Assembly (NCBI GenBank): GCA_020465985.1
Contig: JAANYP010002834.1
Location: 116,001 to 180,000, forward strand
Length of the DNA: 64,000 bases
From: Centrapalus pauciflorus
Taxonomy: Eukaryota; Streptophyta; Magnoliopsida; Asterales; Asteraceae
Direction of reading: 5' to 3'
Below, in pieces: positions 21,423 through 33,263 of the stretch (the stretch's first letter is position 1; each line of letters begins with the position of its first letter). The notes below the pieces were generated by a model that worked only from the letters and a program-made list of their open reading frames with translations, was not told the DNA's origin and did not search any database. A program made the position numbers and the translations under genes.

Positions 21423-24400
21423 ATGTCAGGAGACGATATGACTCCTCAGCAAATGTTCCAGATGATGCAAGCTCTCATGGAACAAAACAATGAGCTACAA
21501 TCCAAACGAATGGCTGAGCAGGCTCAGTCATTTGCTGATCAGTTAAGGGCCAGAGATGAGGCCGAAGCGAAACGTAAGGCCGATAAGCGAAAGAACAAGG
21601 AACAACAACAGGACAATCAAGAGGAAAGACAAGACACTGGGTCTTCTTACCGATCAAGGGGTTGTAGGTTTAAGGACTTCAAAAGTAACGGAGCGGTTAC
21701 TTTTGATGAAACTGGAGATGCTGTGACTACATTGGAATGGATCACCACCACAGAAAGAACTTTCAGGATCAGCGACTGCGCTGACAAGGACATGGTCCGC
21801 TTTGCAACCGCTATGTTTGCAAGGGACGCAGTAATGTGGTGGGACGCATTGACACATGTGTTGACGATGGAGGTAGTGTCACACATGTCATGGAGCGAGT
21901 TCAAGGAAGTGTTTTCTCAACAGTACTGTCCAGCCGACGAGAAGCGACGTCTCGAGGCAAAGTTCCTGAATCTGACTCAAGGAACGAAAACGGTTACACA
22001 ATATGCCGTTGAGTTCACTCGATTGAGTCTGTTCGCACCCCATCAAGTAGACACAGAAGAGAGGAAGATAGCCCGGTTTGAGGCCGGACTAGACTATGAA
22101 ATTCGCCGAACCATGAGTGGGGTTCGGTATACAACTTTTGCCGGTTTGCTTGAGGCTACTCGGAATGTGGAGCAGATTGTCTTATTATCTGGATACGTAA
22201 TCGGGTCAGCCGCCGCACCACCGACTCAACCGTCGCCACCAAAAAGGCAACGGGAGTCTGGATCCTCTCGATTTTCTTCCCAATCTCATCAACAAACTTC
22301 ATCACCAAAGAAAGGAAGGGCCTTTTCGGCCAGTTCAGAAATGAGAGACTGCAGGCGATGCAGAAAAGCGCACTCTGGGGAGTGCAAGACTCGGGACATG
22401 TATTGCTTCTGCTGTGGGCAGAAAGGCCATCACTGGGAACATTGTCCACGAAAAGATGATGCATGCTACAACTGCCACAGACTTGGCCATTTCTCAAGGG
22501 ACTGCCCGAAACCCCCACGAGATCAGAATGCTCAACAATCAACAGCAAGATCTTCTATAGCTTCCACGGCTCGCAGGGATCAATCTCAAAGGGCTCCAAC
22601 AAGGGCATTCCAAATCACAGCTGAAGAAGCAAAGGATGACCCGGAGGTGGTCACTGGTACGTTCTATGTTAACTCAATTCCTGCACGTATCTTGTTTGAT
22701 TCCGGAGCAAATCGTTCGTTTGTTTCCACTACATTTGCTCGTCAATTTAACATGCCAACTTCCAAACTGCAATTTGTACTTGACATAGAAACTGCTAGCA
22801 ATATGTTAGTAAAAGCAGACAAAGTGTATAGGAATTGTACATTATTAGTAGAAGACGTAGTATTCAATATAGATCTGATCCCTATGGAGTTCGGGGAATT
22901 TGATATCATAGTAGGCATGGACTGGTTAGTTTATAACGAGGCCCAAATCGTTTGCAAGAAAAGAATGATCAAGATTACCACTCCCGAGGGCCGAGACATA
23001 TGCATTTATGGTGATAGACACAAAGGCGACTTATGCCTTATTTCAATTGCAAAAGCCCGAAAGCACGTTGCCAAGGGTTGTTCTGCATACTTAGCCTACG
23101 CTGTCGATGCAAGGGCTGAAGTTCAATCTCCTTCTACCGTTCCAGTCGTTTCCGAGTTTCTAGATGTCTTTCCAGAAGATATCTCGGGATTGCCACCTGA
23201 TCGCCAAGTGGAATTCCGCATTGACCTCATTCCTGGAGCTGCTCCAATAGCAAAGGCTCCGTACCGTTTAGCTCCTGCAGAAATGCAGGAAATGATGAAG
23301 CAGTTACAGGAGCTACTTGACAAAGGCTTTATCCGCCCAAGTTCATCTCCTTGGGGCGCTCCTGTTCTGTTCGTCAAAAAGAAAGATGGCACATTGCGAA
23401 TGTGCATCGACTATCGAGAACTCAACAAAGTCACAATCAAAAACAAATACCCATTGCCCCGGATTGATGATCTCTTCGACCAGTTACAAGGCGCAAGCTA
23501 CTTCTCGAAGATTGATCTTCGATCGGGTTATCACCAACTCAAAGTACACCCTGATGACATTCCAAAGACGGCTTTCAGAACTCGTTACGGACACTACGAG
23601 TTTCTGGTAATGCCGTTCGGTCTTACTAATGCGCCGGTTGCTTTCATGGATCTCATGAATCGAGTCTGCCGGCCAATGCTCGACAAATCGGTCATCGTGT
23701 TCATCGATGACATTCTCATCTATTCAAAGACCGAAGAGGATCATGCAACACATCTGCGAGAATTACTAGAGTTGCTACGCAAAGAGCGACTTTATGCCAA
23801 ATTCTCGAAGTGTGAGTTCTGGTTGAGGCAGGTACGTCTCAACGTTTGAAACAATTTCATGATCCTTATACTCAATCATAAATTATTTTATTAACTTGTA
23901 CCTCTTAAACAATCAATTCAGATCCAATTCTTGGGGCACGTGATATCTGGTGCTGGGATTGCTGTTGATCCTGCAAAGATCGAAGCTATCCAGAACTGGG
24001 AATCACCCCGCAACGCCTCAGAAATTCGGAGTTTTCTGGGATTGGCTGGTTACTACCGCCGATTCATCAAAGATTTCTCAAAGATCGCCGTTCTGCTAAC
24101 AAAGCTTACTCGCAAGAATGCTACTTTCTTTTGGAAAGAAGAACAGCAAGTAGCCTTTGACGAATTGAAGAAATTGCTAAGTGAAGCACCGGTGTTAGCC
24201 CTGCCTGAAGGGAACGAAGACTTTGTTGTCTATACAGATGCATCAGGCACGGGTTTAGGCGCTGTTCTGATGCAAAGAGGAAACGTCATAGCATACGCTT
24301 CTAGACAGCTCAAACCACATGAGAAAGATTACTCTACCCATGATCTAGAGCTGACTGCTGTGACTTTCGCTCTCAAGTTATGGAGACACTACTTGTATGG

Positions 24401-26060
24401 AACCAAGTGTCAGCTCTTCACCGACCACAAGAGTTTGAAATACATATTCAGTCAGAAGGACTTGAATATGAGGCAAAGAAGGTCAATGGAGCTGATAAAA
24501 GATTACGACTGTGAGATTCTCTATCATCCAGGGAAGGCCAACGTAGTTGCCGATGCTCTAAGTCGAAAAGCATACTGCAAGGCATATTGTTATGCCTTGA
24601 CTTCTACAATTTTGACCTCAACTATTATAGATGATGTTAGGGCTGCTCAGTTACAGGCCTTAAAGGAGGAGAATGTAAAAGACGAAAATGTCAGGATTCA
24701 GTTGCCATTAATGCAAGACGATGGAACTGGACTGAAAGGAGTTTACGGCAGAGTTTGGGTTCCTAAGTTCGGGAACATGCGAGATGTAATTCTCGAGGAG
24801 GCTCATCAATCTAAATTCTCAATTCATCCTGGCAGCACAAAAATGTACAACGACTTGAAAGCCGACTTCTGGTGGCCAGGATTGAAAAGAGATGTCGGTC
24901 AGTATGTTGAAAGGTGCAGAACATGTCGTCTAGTCAAAGCCGAGCACCAACAACCCTATGGTAGTATGCAACCTCTTCCTATCCCAGAATGGAAGTGGGA
25001 CCATATTACCATGGATTTCGTAACCAAGCTACCTAAGACTCGTCGTCAACATGACACCATTTGGGTCATTGTTGACCGATTAACCAAATCTGCTCACTTC
25101 ATACCAATCCGAGAAACCTACTCACTGGACCGACTTGCCCAGATCTACGTAAACGAAATCGTTATTAGGCATGGTGTGCCTAAGTCTATTGTCTCCGACC
25201 GAGATAGTAGATTCACTTCTAATTTCTGGACTGCTCTACAAAATGGTCTTGGTACTCGTATCGCAATGAGTACAGCTTACAGACCTCAATCTGATGGTCA
25301 GAGCGAAAGAACAATTCTAACTCTAGAAGACATGCTCAGAGTGTGTGTCATGGATTTGGGTGGTAACTGGGACGATCACCTCCCATTGGTTGAATTCTCC
25401 TACAACAATAGTTACCATTCCACTATCAAGATGGCACCGTTCGAGTTCCTGTATGGCAGAAAATGTAGGACTCCAACCTGTTGGAGGGAAACAGGAGAAA
25501 CTCCTATCGCCGGACCAGCTTTGCTACAAGAAACCAATGAAAAGATACAACTCATTCGACAGTACATGAAAACGGCACAAGATCGACAAAAGAATTACCA
25601 CGATCGCCGTCATAAAGCGATAGAGTTTCAAAAGGGCGATTGGGTATACTTAAAAGTTTCTCCGATGAAGGGAGTTACGAGAATCGTTAAGCGAGGAAAG
25701 TTATCACCACGGTTCATAGGACCTTTCAAAATAATAGAAAGAGTTGGGAATCAGTCCTACCACTTGGACTTGTCGGAAGAGTTATCAGGAGTTCACCCAG
25801 TATTTCATGTTGGTTACTTAAGAAAGAGTCTGGTGCCCGACAGGGAACCATGGACTGATCATTCGAACATTAAGATTGACGAACGGCTAAGGTTCGTTGA
25901 TGAGCCGGAATGCATTTTGGAAACAAAGGTCAAGAAACTCCACAACAAGGAAATCAGAATGGTGCTGGTCAAGTGGAAGCATCATCGGGGAGCTAATCAC
26001 ACTTGCGAATCAGAAGAAGACATGAAGAACAAGTACCCAAGTTTGTTTAGCGCAGCATGA
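21423..26060 (+). CDS. Tekay Gag-Pol polyprotein with chromodomain (two exons)
   Basis: Exons 21423-23831 (803 codons) and 23922-26060, together about 1,515 residues, normal for a Tekay/Del chromovirus. Order: capsid-like Gag (FATAMFARDAVMWWDAL), zinc knuckles CFCCGQKGHHWEHC and CYNCHRLGHFSRDC, protease (ILFDSGANRSF), RT (KIDLRSGYHQL, MPFGLTNAP, VFIDDILIYSK), RNase H (VYTDASGTGLGAVL, HDLELTAV, FTDHKSLKY, VADALSRK), integrase (HITMDFVTKL, IVSDRDSRF, DGQSERTI: all three acidic residues), then a C-terminal chromodomain (ECILETKVKKL ... VKWKHH ... SEEDM). No premature stop exists apart from the intron. Chromodomains of this clade are thought to steer integration to heterochromatin. The start is the ATG just after aga-ac, the first in frame. 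Confidence 0.93.
23832..23921 (+). other. Candidate spliceosomal intron inside Tekay RT
   Basis: 90 bp, GTACGT at the start and AATTCAG at the end, about 28% GC by hand count against more GC-rich flanks. A branch-point-like TTAAC lies about 27 nt before the acceptor. Removing it joins CAG to ATC within the conserved CEFW...FLGHV segment with the frame preserved. Unspliced RNA meets a TGA after five codons (ends 23849). Confidence 0.85.
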
Positions 26061-26097
26061 CTTCGCGGACGAAGTATAGGCGTGGTGGAGCCCATGC
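26061..26097 (+). other. Tekay region between pol stop and 3' LTR, weak PPT
   Basis: 37 bases that contain a purine-rich ggcgtggtggagccc just before the LTR TG at 26098. It acts as the plus-strand primer in related elements. The match here is imperfect. Confidence 0.55.
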
Positions 26098-28079
26098 TGT
26101 AACATCCCAAATTTCAAATATATGTAATTTACGATTTTAAGACTTAATTATTGTACTTTTGGATGACTATATTAATTTAAGTTACTTATAATTTAAGCAA
26201 ATCTTGTTCATATTATTAGTGAAATAAGAAAATTACGAAGTTGAGGGGTGTGTTATGCAAATGGGTCAAAAATACAAATAAAAGAAGGAAAAGCCTTCAT
26301 TTTGACAAATCTCCTTCTCTCTCTACTCCCAACCGTCTCTCACTCTCTCTCTCTAAACTCACGGTTCTAATCCGAGAACACACAAGAATCAACAATTTGA
26401 AGTGCAAAATTTGGATACAAGTTGCAATTTAGGATCTATAACTGCTACAACAAACGATTTGAGGTAAGAATCACTCAAAATTTCAATATATTGAAGTTTG
26501 GGTTCGGTTTTATTTTGGAAGAAACCGAATCATAGATTTAAGATGCAAATGTTGTTGCATGTTGGATATTATTGTTGAAATGTTTAAATCGAGTATTGAT
26601 GATGTTATATACCAAATTTCAGAATCAGATTCAAAGTCTAAGTACGATTTAGTGTGTGTGTTCATCGACCAAGGATGAAAAATGGACAAATGTAATATTC
26701 TGGTACATAAGTGTTATTTTATAAGTTGAAATAGTATTTCTAAGTTCATATTTACTGTTTTAGATACTCAAAACATGCTAAAATGACCCAAATATTATTA
26801 CTGGAAAAATGTTGGAAATTACTAAGTATGAACTCGGATCCGTGTGGACCGAATTCGGACCATCCGAATTCGGGTCCTGATTCAAACATTTCGGACCAAC
26901 ACATATTTCGGACACCCATTTCGGACTTACAGTGTTTCGGACCATTACCCATTTATGATCAATGTCAATTTCGGACTCAACCTCAATTCGGACACATACC
27001 TATTTCGGACCTAGTCAATTTCGGATCAAGACCAAATCAGGATCACCCATTTCGGATCCACCAAATTCGGACTAGAGACCCAAATTCGGACCATCTATAA
27101 TTCGGACCATCCGAATTCGGATGTGGTCCGAATTCAGACCCTATTACACTTAGTTTTCAGAATACAATATTTAAGCAATTACTGACAGAGAATCACTATT
27201 ACACTTACTTTACAGATCATTGTGGTGTTATCAAAACACACATTGATTCAGGATCAAGTCACAAAACCAATCACTGTGAGTAACAGATTGTCATTCGAAC
27301 ATTTATTGTTTTTGCATTCATGTTTATACATTCAATGGCATGTTCACGTTGTTCATATACTTCATTTGGCACTCATGAAATAATTTGTTGTTATGATGCA
27401 CACTCGTACTTGACATGTAACACACATGTAGCTTGCGTTCATTTGAAAGTGCATCTATTTACATCATGCTTGCACTGCATGATCATTACTTCAAAATCTG
27501 ATGCGACCTGGACTGGGGCTGACAGCAGGCCACTGTCGGGGACTGATCATCCCACTCGTATCCCATCAGGTTCGGCACATCCCCGATCAGCATATTGAAC
27601 TGCCAACTCATGCTTGCACTGCATGGTTTTCACACACATTGAGGCTTACACTGCCTGTACACACATACATGGGGCTTACACTGCCCATGGTTAAGCATTG
27701 TTTGTAAAGAAATATTTGTTGTATGCATAATCTGTTATCTCACTAAGCAATTAGCTTACTGTTGACTCACCATGTTTTCAGGCAAAGGCAAAAGTGTAGC
27801 TGGACCATCTACTTAAGCATATCAAATCCATATCCCGGAGACTATAGAAGCTATTGGTACTTGAATGTAATAGCTTTGGGCTGGGATTCATTACTTCTAA
27901 AACAATTATGTTGATGTAATAGTTAGACTTTTATCACTGTAGACATGTATTCTACTGCTTTAGTGTGGATGTGCTTAATTCTAATTTAAGTATTCAATTT
28001 CAATTATTATGATACTCATTGGGTTGTTAGTCGATCCTGGAGATTACAATTATATCATTAATCCAACAAGGACGTCTCA
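26098..28079 (+). repeat. Tekay 3' LTR
   Basis: 1,982 bp, collinear with the 5' LTR. It lacks a 19-bp GT-rich segment found near 19772-19790 of the 5' copy. The TTCGGA array and the 16-bp palindrome (27108-27123) are retained. Confidence 0.96.
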
Positions 28080-28654
28080 AAAACTATAAGACCTGATCGT
28101 AAAGATTGGTCGCAAAAATTAGAGGATGCTCTATGGGCATACAGAACCGCATTTAAAACACCAATCGGTATGTCCCCATATAGACTTGTTTATGGTAAGC
28201 TTTGTCATCTTCTAGTAGAACTAGAACACCAAGCTCTATGGGCAATCAAAAACACTAATTTTAATTCACATGATGCCGATGTTGATAGAAAATTTCAATT
28301 AAATGAACTGGAAGAAATTCGTAGAGAAGCCTACGAAAGTGCAAGAATTTACAAGGAGATAACAAAAGTTTTCCACGATAGGATGCTTAAAAATAAAATA
28401 TTTACTAAGGGAAATGAAGTCTGGTTATTTAATGCAAGAGTTAGACTATTTCCTGGTAAATTAAAAAGTAAATAGACAGGTCCATACATCGTAACTAATG
28501 TCTACCCACATGGTGCGGTAGAAATCCAAGACCCAAAAGGTGGTGAACCATTTAAAGTCAATGGGCATAGACTTAATTTATATGTTCAATGGGCCACCAA
28601 TAATATGTTAGTCTCGGAATTAATCAGACTACAATATCCAAAAGTTAATTAATT
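28080..28654 (+). pseudogene. Athila-B integrase C-terminal part
   Basis: Resumes after Tekay. The text reads KLEDALWAYRTAFKTPIGMSPYRLVYGK, then the helical linker and VWLFNARVRLFPGKLKSK, a TAG stop at 28472-28474 (Trp expected), and continues in frame with TGPYIVTNVYPHGAVEIQD and FKVNGHRLNLY, ending near 28652. This is the same C-terminal domain as Athila-A 9867-10133. With three TAG stops in the integrase overall, it is inactive. Confidence 0.88.
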
Positions 28655-28668
28655 AGTTTAGGAGCAGT

Positions 28669-28718
28669 ACGTCTGGTTGAAGACGTAAAACTTAGCGCTT
28701 TCTGGGAGGCAACCCAGA
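28669..28718 (+). other. Two RNA hairpins after Athila-B integrase
   Basis: ACGTCT-ggttga-AGACGT (28669-28686) and TCTGGG-aggcaa-CCCAGA (28701-28718), separated by 14 nt with the motif cttagcgct. The second hairpin matches Athila-A 10185-10200 in loop and G/C core but with swapped base pairs. Role unknown. Confidence 0.7.
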
Positions 28719-29672
28719 GTACTTTGATTATTTGAATTTATTTGTTTTCAGTGTGTTTATTTGTTTGTTTATATGTAATTGTGTGTACCCAATTAAGTGG
28801 GGGAGGATTCACCCTCCCAAACTCAGTTGTGTTTAAGTTTAAATTAAAATTTAGGTTTTAAATTAAATAGTAGGATCCCACATCAGAAATTAGAATTTTA
28901 AGCACGCAGACCGAATTATTTTAACCCGATTTTACGAGCGTAAGTTGGGGAGAGTACCCATAAGAATTTTAAAAATTGAAGAAATGGGTTTAGAAACAAG
29001 TGCGCGCCCCAGATCAGAAATCCGAAGGCCCGGGCGCAGGCGGGGCGCAGCCCTGCCCTGGCCGCGCAGGGGGGGCGCAGCCCTGCCCTGGCCCTATGCC
29101 CCAACGCGGTTAAAAGTTTATAAATATAGAGCCCTACGCCCAAAATGTATTAAACCCTAAAAACAGTTCCGGAAACGGCGGATTTTTGATTTCTAAGCCT
29201 AAAAGCTCTAAAAAATGCCTTTTCTACGTCAAATCTTCAATCCCACGCTTGTTTTTCTTAATGATTAACAAGGTATACTCTTTCTAACGCCCCTAGCTTC
29301 ATTTTACATTAGTTTATTATAGCTATATCATGCATGCATGGGATGAAATTTTGGGGGGTTACATTATTTTTATTAAAAAAGGGTTAATAATAATTTTATA
29401 TATACTCATTTAATTAATATAAATATAGAATTGTGGCTTTTTCCATGTATGCTATATTTTGAAAATTTTTGTCTTAAGGGTTATTCTTAAATTGTTAAAA
29501 TATTTATTTATTGAAGTTCATGCATTTGATAGGATTAGTTTGGGCTCACATTGTTTGTGAGACTTAGGATTAGATTATTTAATGAAGAAAAAAGGTGTTT
29601 AATTCTCATGCATCACTCATGTAGGAAACCCTATGTTAATAATCCTTTGTCTTCGCATTTTTTTAATTATAG
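28719..29672 (+). promoter_or_regulatory. Region before third ORF A: internal PPT, GC-rich block, TATA-like box
   Basis: A purine tract agtgggggagga lies near 28795-28807. A GC-rich block with repeated GGGGCGCAGCCCTGCCCTGG lies at 29006-29105, and a TATA-like TATAAATA at 29119-29126. These resemble the order GC block then TATA seen in the LTR of the same element. Just before the ATG at 29673 the T-rich text ends in attatag, which looks like a 3' splice site. The element could therefore express ORF A from its own start or by splicing. Both are inferences. Confidence 0.5.
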
Positions 29673-30847
29673 ATGTCATCCCAATATCATGCCAACGGTA
29701 ACCGTTCCGCAAACACCCAAACACCTAGAAAGAGAACCCACAACCCTAAAACATCCGCTTTGAGAAACCTCTCAATGCGGAATTCCCTGAAATACCCCCA
29801 TACACTAATAATGGCAAGCCACCTAGGTTTCTCATTGAGCGTACTTTAAAAGAGGCCGATTTTGATGACTTCGACATTATAGAGTATTTTGAGCGTTTGG
29901 GGTGGGCTAGAGCTATTATGTGGGAGCTACCTTATATTCACACTAGTTTGATCCAACAGTGGTTCGCCACTATGCGTAGAATATAGAAAGCCGAGGATCA
30001 TGACTTTGAGCTAGTGGGGATGGTGGGAAACAAGAAAGTGTCAATTTCAAGGAAAAAGTAGTATGATGAGTTTCTTAACGACACTGAGACACCACACCCT
30101 ATGGAATTCTTGACACTAACTAATACCCAGGGGAGTAGAATGTGTAAACTCAATAAGTGGACTAACCAGTGGGACAAAATGATAGCTATAGTCTTTGGAA
30201 TCCCTGTTATAGATGCCCGGACTTACACTGCTTTTAAAAGAGGAGATTTATGCCCTTTGGCTAAGGTTATGTGGAAGTTAGTTACATTTAACGTGCTTCC
30301 ACGTCACCAAGACACTACCTATGTGAGACCTCAGGAGATCCTTTTAGTACACGCACTCATGACCGGATACCCGACTGTGTCTCTTGGATATGTCATTATG
30401 CAAAATCTATGGGAGTGTGATGTAACGGGTCAGGGAGTGAACTACCCTCACTGTAGGATGCTTACTGAGCTATTTGTTATAGAAAAATCAGTGTCAGAAG
30501 AATTACCCATCAAGTTCATCAACCCGAATATCATGTGGTTTACGAGGATTACTATGATAGGGTTAGTATTTGAGCGCACCGAAGTAGGATTCCAAATCCG
30601 TTGCCTTAAAACCGCCAAAGTGACCAAAGTCCCATTTATTGCCCTGGAATACCCCACTGAAGGGCAAAGTAGCAAACAAAAAGCCAGAATGGAAGTAGAC
30701 GAGGAAGATCAGAGACCATGGAAAAGGATCGAGACTATCGTTATTGTATGGGATCAGGTTGATAAATTAAAGGGAGTAGTTAGAGACTCGGTGAGCACGA
30801 ACAACATGCTGCTTAATGAAATCGAGACACTTCGAGGAGGCCAATAG
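29673..30847 (+). pseudogene. Athila-B third ORF, copy A
   Basis: The start ATG at 29673 is followed by a frameshift near 29755. The main frame then reads EYFERLGWARA, two TAG stops near 29986 and 30060, and is open from 30101 to 30847. Conserved-looking text: KVMWKLVTFNVLPRHQDTTYVRPQEILLVHALMTG. This resembles the 'putative plant transposon protein' type of Athila third ORFs, from memory. Function is unknown, and I see no signal peptide or membrane helix. A coiled-coil-like C-terminus ends at 30847. It is paralogous to copy B (32448-33820). Confidence 0.65.
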
Positions 30848-32116
30848 AAAAATGATCAGCTGCTTCAAGTGCATTCCGATTGGCTCACCAATATCCAAAT
30901 GACAGTGGGAGAATTAGAAGAAGTCGTCGCTCCTCCAAAAGAATTTTTATTTATTATTTGAGTATGATTGGTTTGTTTGTTGCGTGATAAACATTAAAGT
31001 TGGTTTGTTTCTGATGTGGTTTGCTTTTATTTAAATTGTAATCGTACTTTATTTGGTTATTATTTTTAAAGTGTGGTGTGTTTATTTTATTTGAACTAAT
31101 TAAAAGTTTGAATTATATTTGAATATGTTTGAGTTGTTTAAATTTATTAGTTATGAATAAGGAATGTATACCGATCGATCTCTCAAAGTTATTAACTAAT
31201 TCTAATATGAAAAGGACGTCACAAAGGTCTAAGATGGAGAGGGTAGGTTCTAACGATAACTTAATTAATTAATTTAGCCCCCACAAAATTTTTAGACCAC
31301 ATTTTATAACAAAAAATTAGAGAGATATACAGCCTCACGTACCAAAACAGTAAAAATTTGAAAAATCAACAGAGTTGGGCGCGGAGGGGTGCAGGGGGCG
31401 CAGCCCTGCGCTAGCCCTACACCCCATCGTGATAAAACCCAAGTTAAGCTTCCTTCTTCATTTTCACAAACCCTAGAACCCTCAACCTACGCTTGGTGTG
31501 CGGCTACACTTCCAAAACCCCATTTTTGTGCTAAAAATTTGCAAATCTAAGCCTAAAAACAACCACATTTTCATCTACAACAAATATTTAGGCTAGAAAC
31601 ATCTTCCTTGTGAGTATTTTCACTCATTTTGAAGGATTTTTGGGTGTAGAAAGGGTTAAGGAAAAAGCTAGATTTTTCTATCATCTTCAACCTTCCAATC
31701 ACTAAGGTTAGTGTTTTTATTAAGCAAATGCAACTTATTTCATACTTTTTGAGCAAAAAATGAAAGCTTGAGCTTCATGGTCATCCATGGAGTTTTCATT
31801 GTGATTTTGACTTTTTAGAGTGAAAGTATGTGAAATTGCATTAATTTGATGATAACCTTGATGTATGTTTGATGATATATGTATTTACTTGATAGTTTAG
31901 TTAATTTGCCATGTTTAATTTCTAGAAATTAATTTGGATTTATAAAGTTGGTTACCTAAATGTGCATATAATGTATGAATTATAAAAATTGGGTGATTAG
32001 CTAGAAAATGAGTTTATGTGCTAAATGGAATTTTATTGATAATTAAGGATGTGTTTGTCATCTAAATTGTGGCAAATTATAGACTATATATAGAGTGATG
32101 CAAAATTAGCGCGTAA

Positions 32117-32187
<71 letters not shown>

Positions 32188-32447
32188 GTGTGTGTGTGTG
32201 CGTGTGCATCTAAATTTAATTGAACGTAATTGTGAAAAATTTAAATTGCATAGTTTGATTTATCTCATATATATTGTGGTTGGTTGGCAAATTTGTAGAC
32301 GTCGAGGAGAACGTGACAAAGAACCCAAAAGGTCAATGTGCCTATAGATTGGTCTCCAAACCTTTTATTATCACAACACCCCGAGAATATTAGAACACAT
32401 TTATTTTTATATAAGAAATACTCGAATAAGGTGTTAGGAGATATGAC
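30848..32447 (+). other. Region between the two third ORFs of Athila-B
   Basis: Mostly AT-rich and non-coding. It holds a second GC-rich block (31376-31425, GGGGCGCAGCCCTGCGC) followed by aaaccctag-type text as in the LTR leader, a (TA)n run at 32120-32185 continued by (TG)n to about 32206, and the 5' edge of copy B coding text. The repeated GC block suggests that the whole module (GC block, leader, ORF) was duplicated. Confidence 0.55.
32120..32206 (+). repeat. (TA)n(TG)n microsatellite
   Basis: About 33 TA units at 32120-32185, then about 9 TG/CG units. A simple repeat inside Athila-B between the two third ORFs. Confidence 0.95.
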
Positions 32448-33221
32448 TTTGAGGATTATGGGATTCCATACTTTCTGGGTTGGGAGAGTGTGCTTGATTT
32501 GGGCGGCCCCGAGAATCATCATGCCGATGTTGTAGAGTAGATGTCTACCCTACGAAGGGAGATGGGTCGTTCGCATAACGACTTTAGACTGATAGGAACC
32601 GTCCACGGTAGGGACGTGGCGATGGATGCTCAAATCATTCACCAATTATTTAATGTAGATACGGGGGTAGGCCACGAAGGGTCTAACCAGCGGGGGTATG
32701 AGTACAGATCCGAGGCCCAGTTGGCCTTTACCGACATGACTTGGTTGGGAGAGTGGACGGAGCAAGTAAGTAAGGTTTTTATTCCATCCTGTTTGGAATC
32801 TAAGTCCACCTCCTCCTATAGCCGAAGTGCATTGACCCCGAGGTGTAAGGTGCTTCACAAGATCATTGTAAATAACATATTGCCTCGTGATAGTGACCTG
32901 TCTAAGGTCAGACATAGGGATATCACGATTCTGCATGCCCTTCTCAAGGGTAAGCCCAGACTGTCCTTCGCATGGACGGTCATGAACGATATATGGGCTA
33001 TGTACGATACTCGAGAGAGGACGATCATCCCCCATGCTTGGTTGATCACTAAATTCCTCGAGAGGACGGGTTCACTTTCACCCGATTCCCTGGTTTCCCC
33101 TGTCTCGGCGACGTATATTAGGGTCGCCTTGTTCCCTACCTTGATTTTTAGGGAATTTGATGAAGGGTTCGAGATATTCGACAAAGAGACAAATCAGTCG
33201 TATATTGAGGACTATACGGAG

Positions 33222-33263
<42 letters not shown>

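Larger units (their letters stand above)
19218..28079 (+). mobile_element. Tekay-type chromovirus, young and nearly intact
   Basis: LTRs 19218-21217 (2,000 bp) and 26098-28079 (1,982 bp), perfect TSD aaaac, initiator-Met PBS. A single Gag-Pol with two zinc knuckles, protease, RT, RNase H, integrase and C-terminal chromodomain is interrupted only by a 90-bp intron-like segment. By eye the LTRs differ by about a dozen substitutions and one 19-bp indel, so the insertion is recent. It disrupts the integrase of Athila-B. Confidence 0.96.

Noticed and set aside
28916..29160. Ala/Arg/Pro-rich frames on both strands
   Set aside because: Artefact of the GC-rich repeated block; both strands are open because of base composition.
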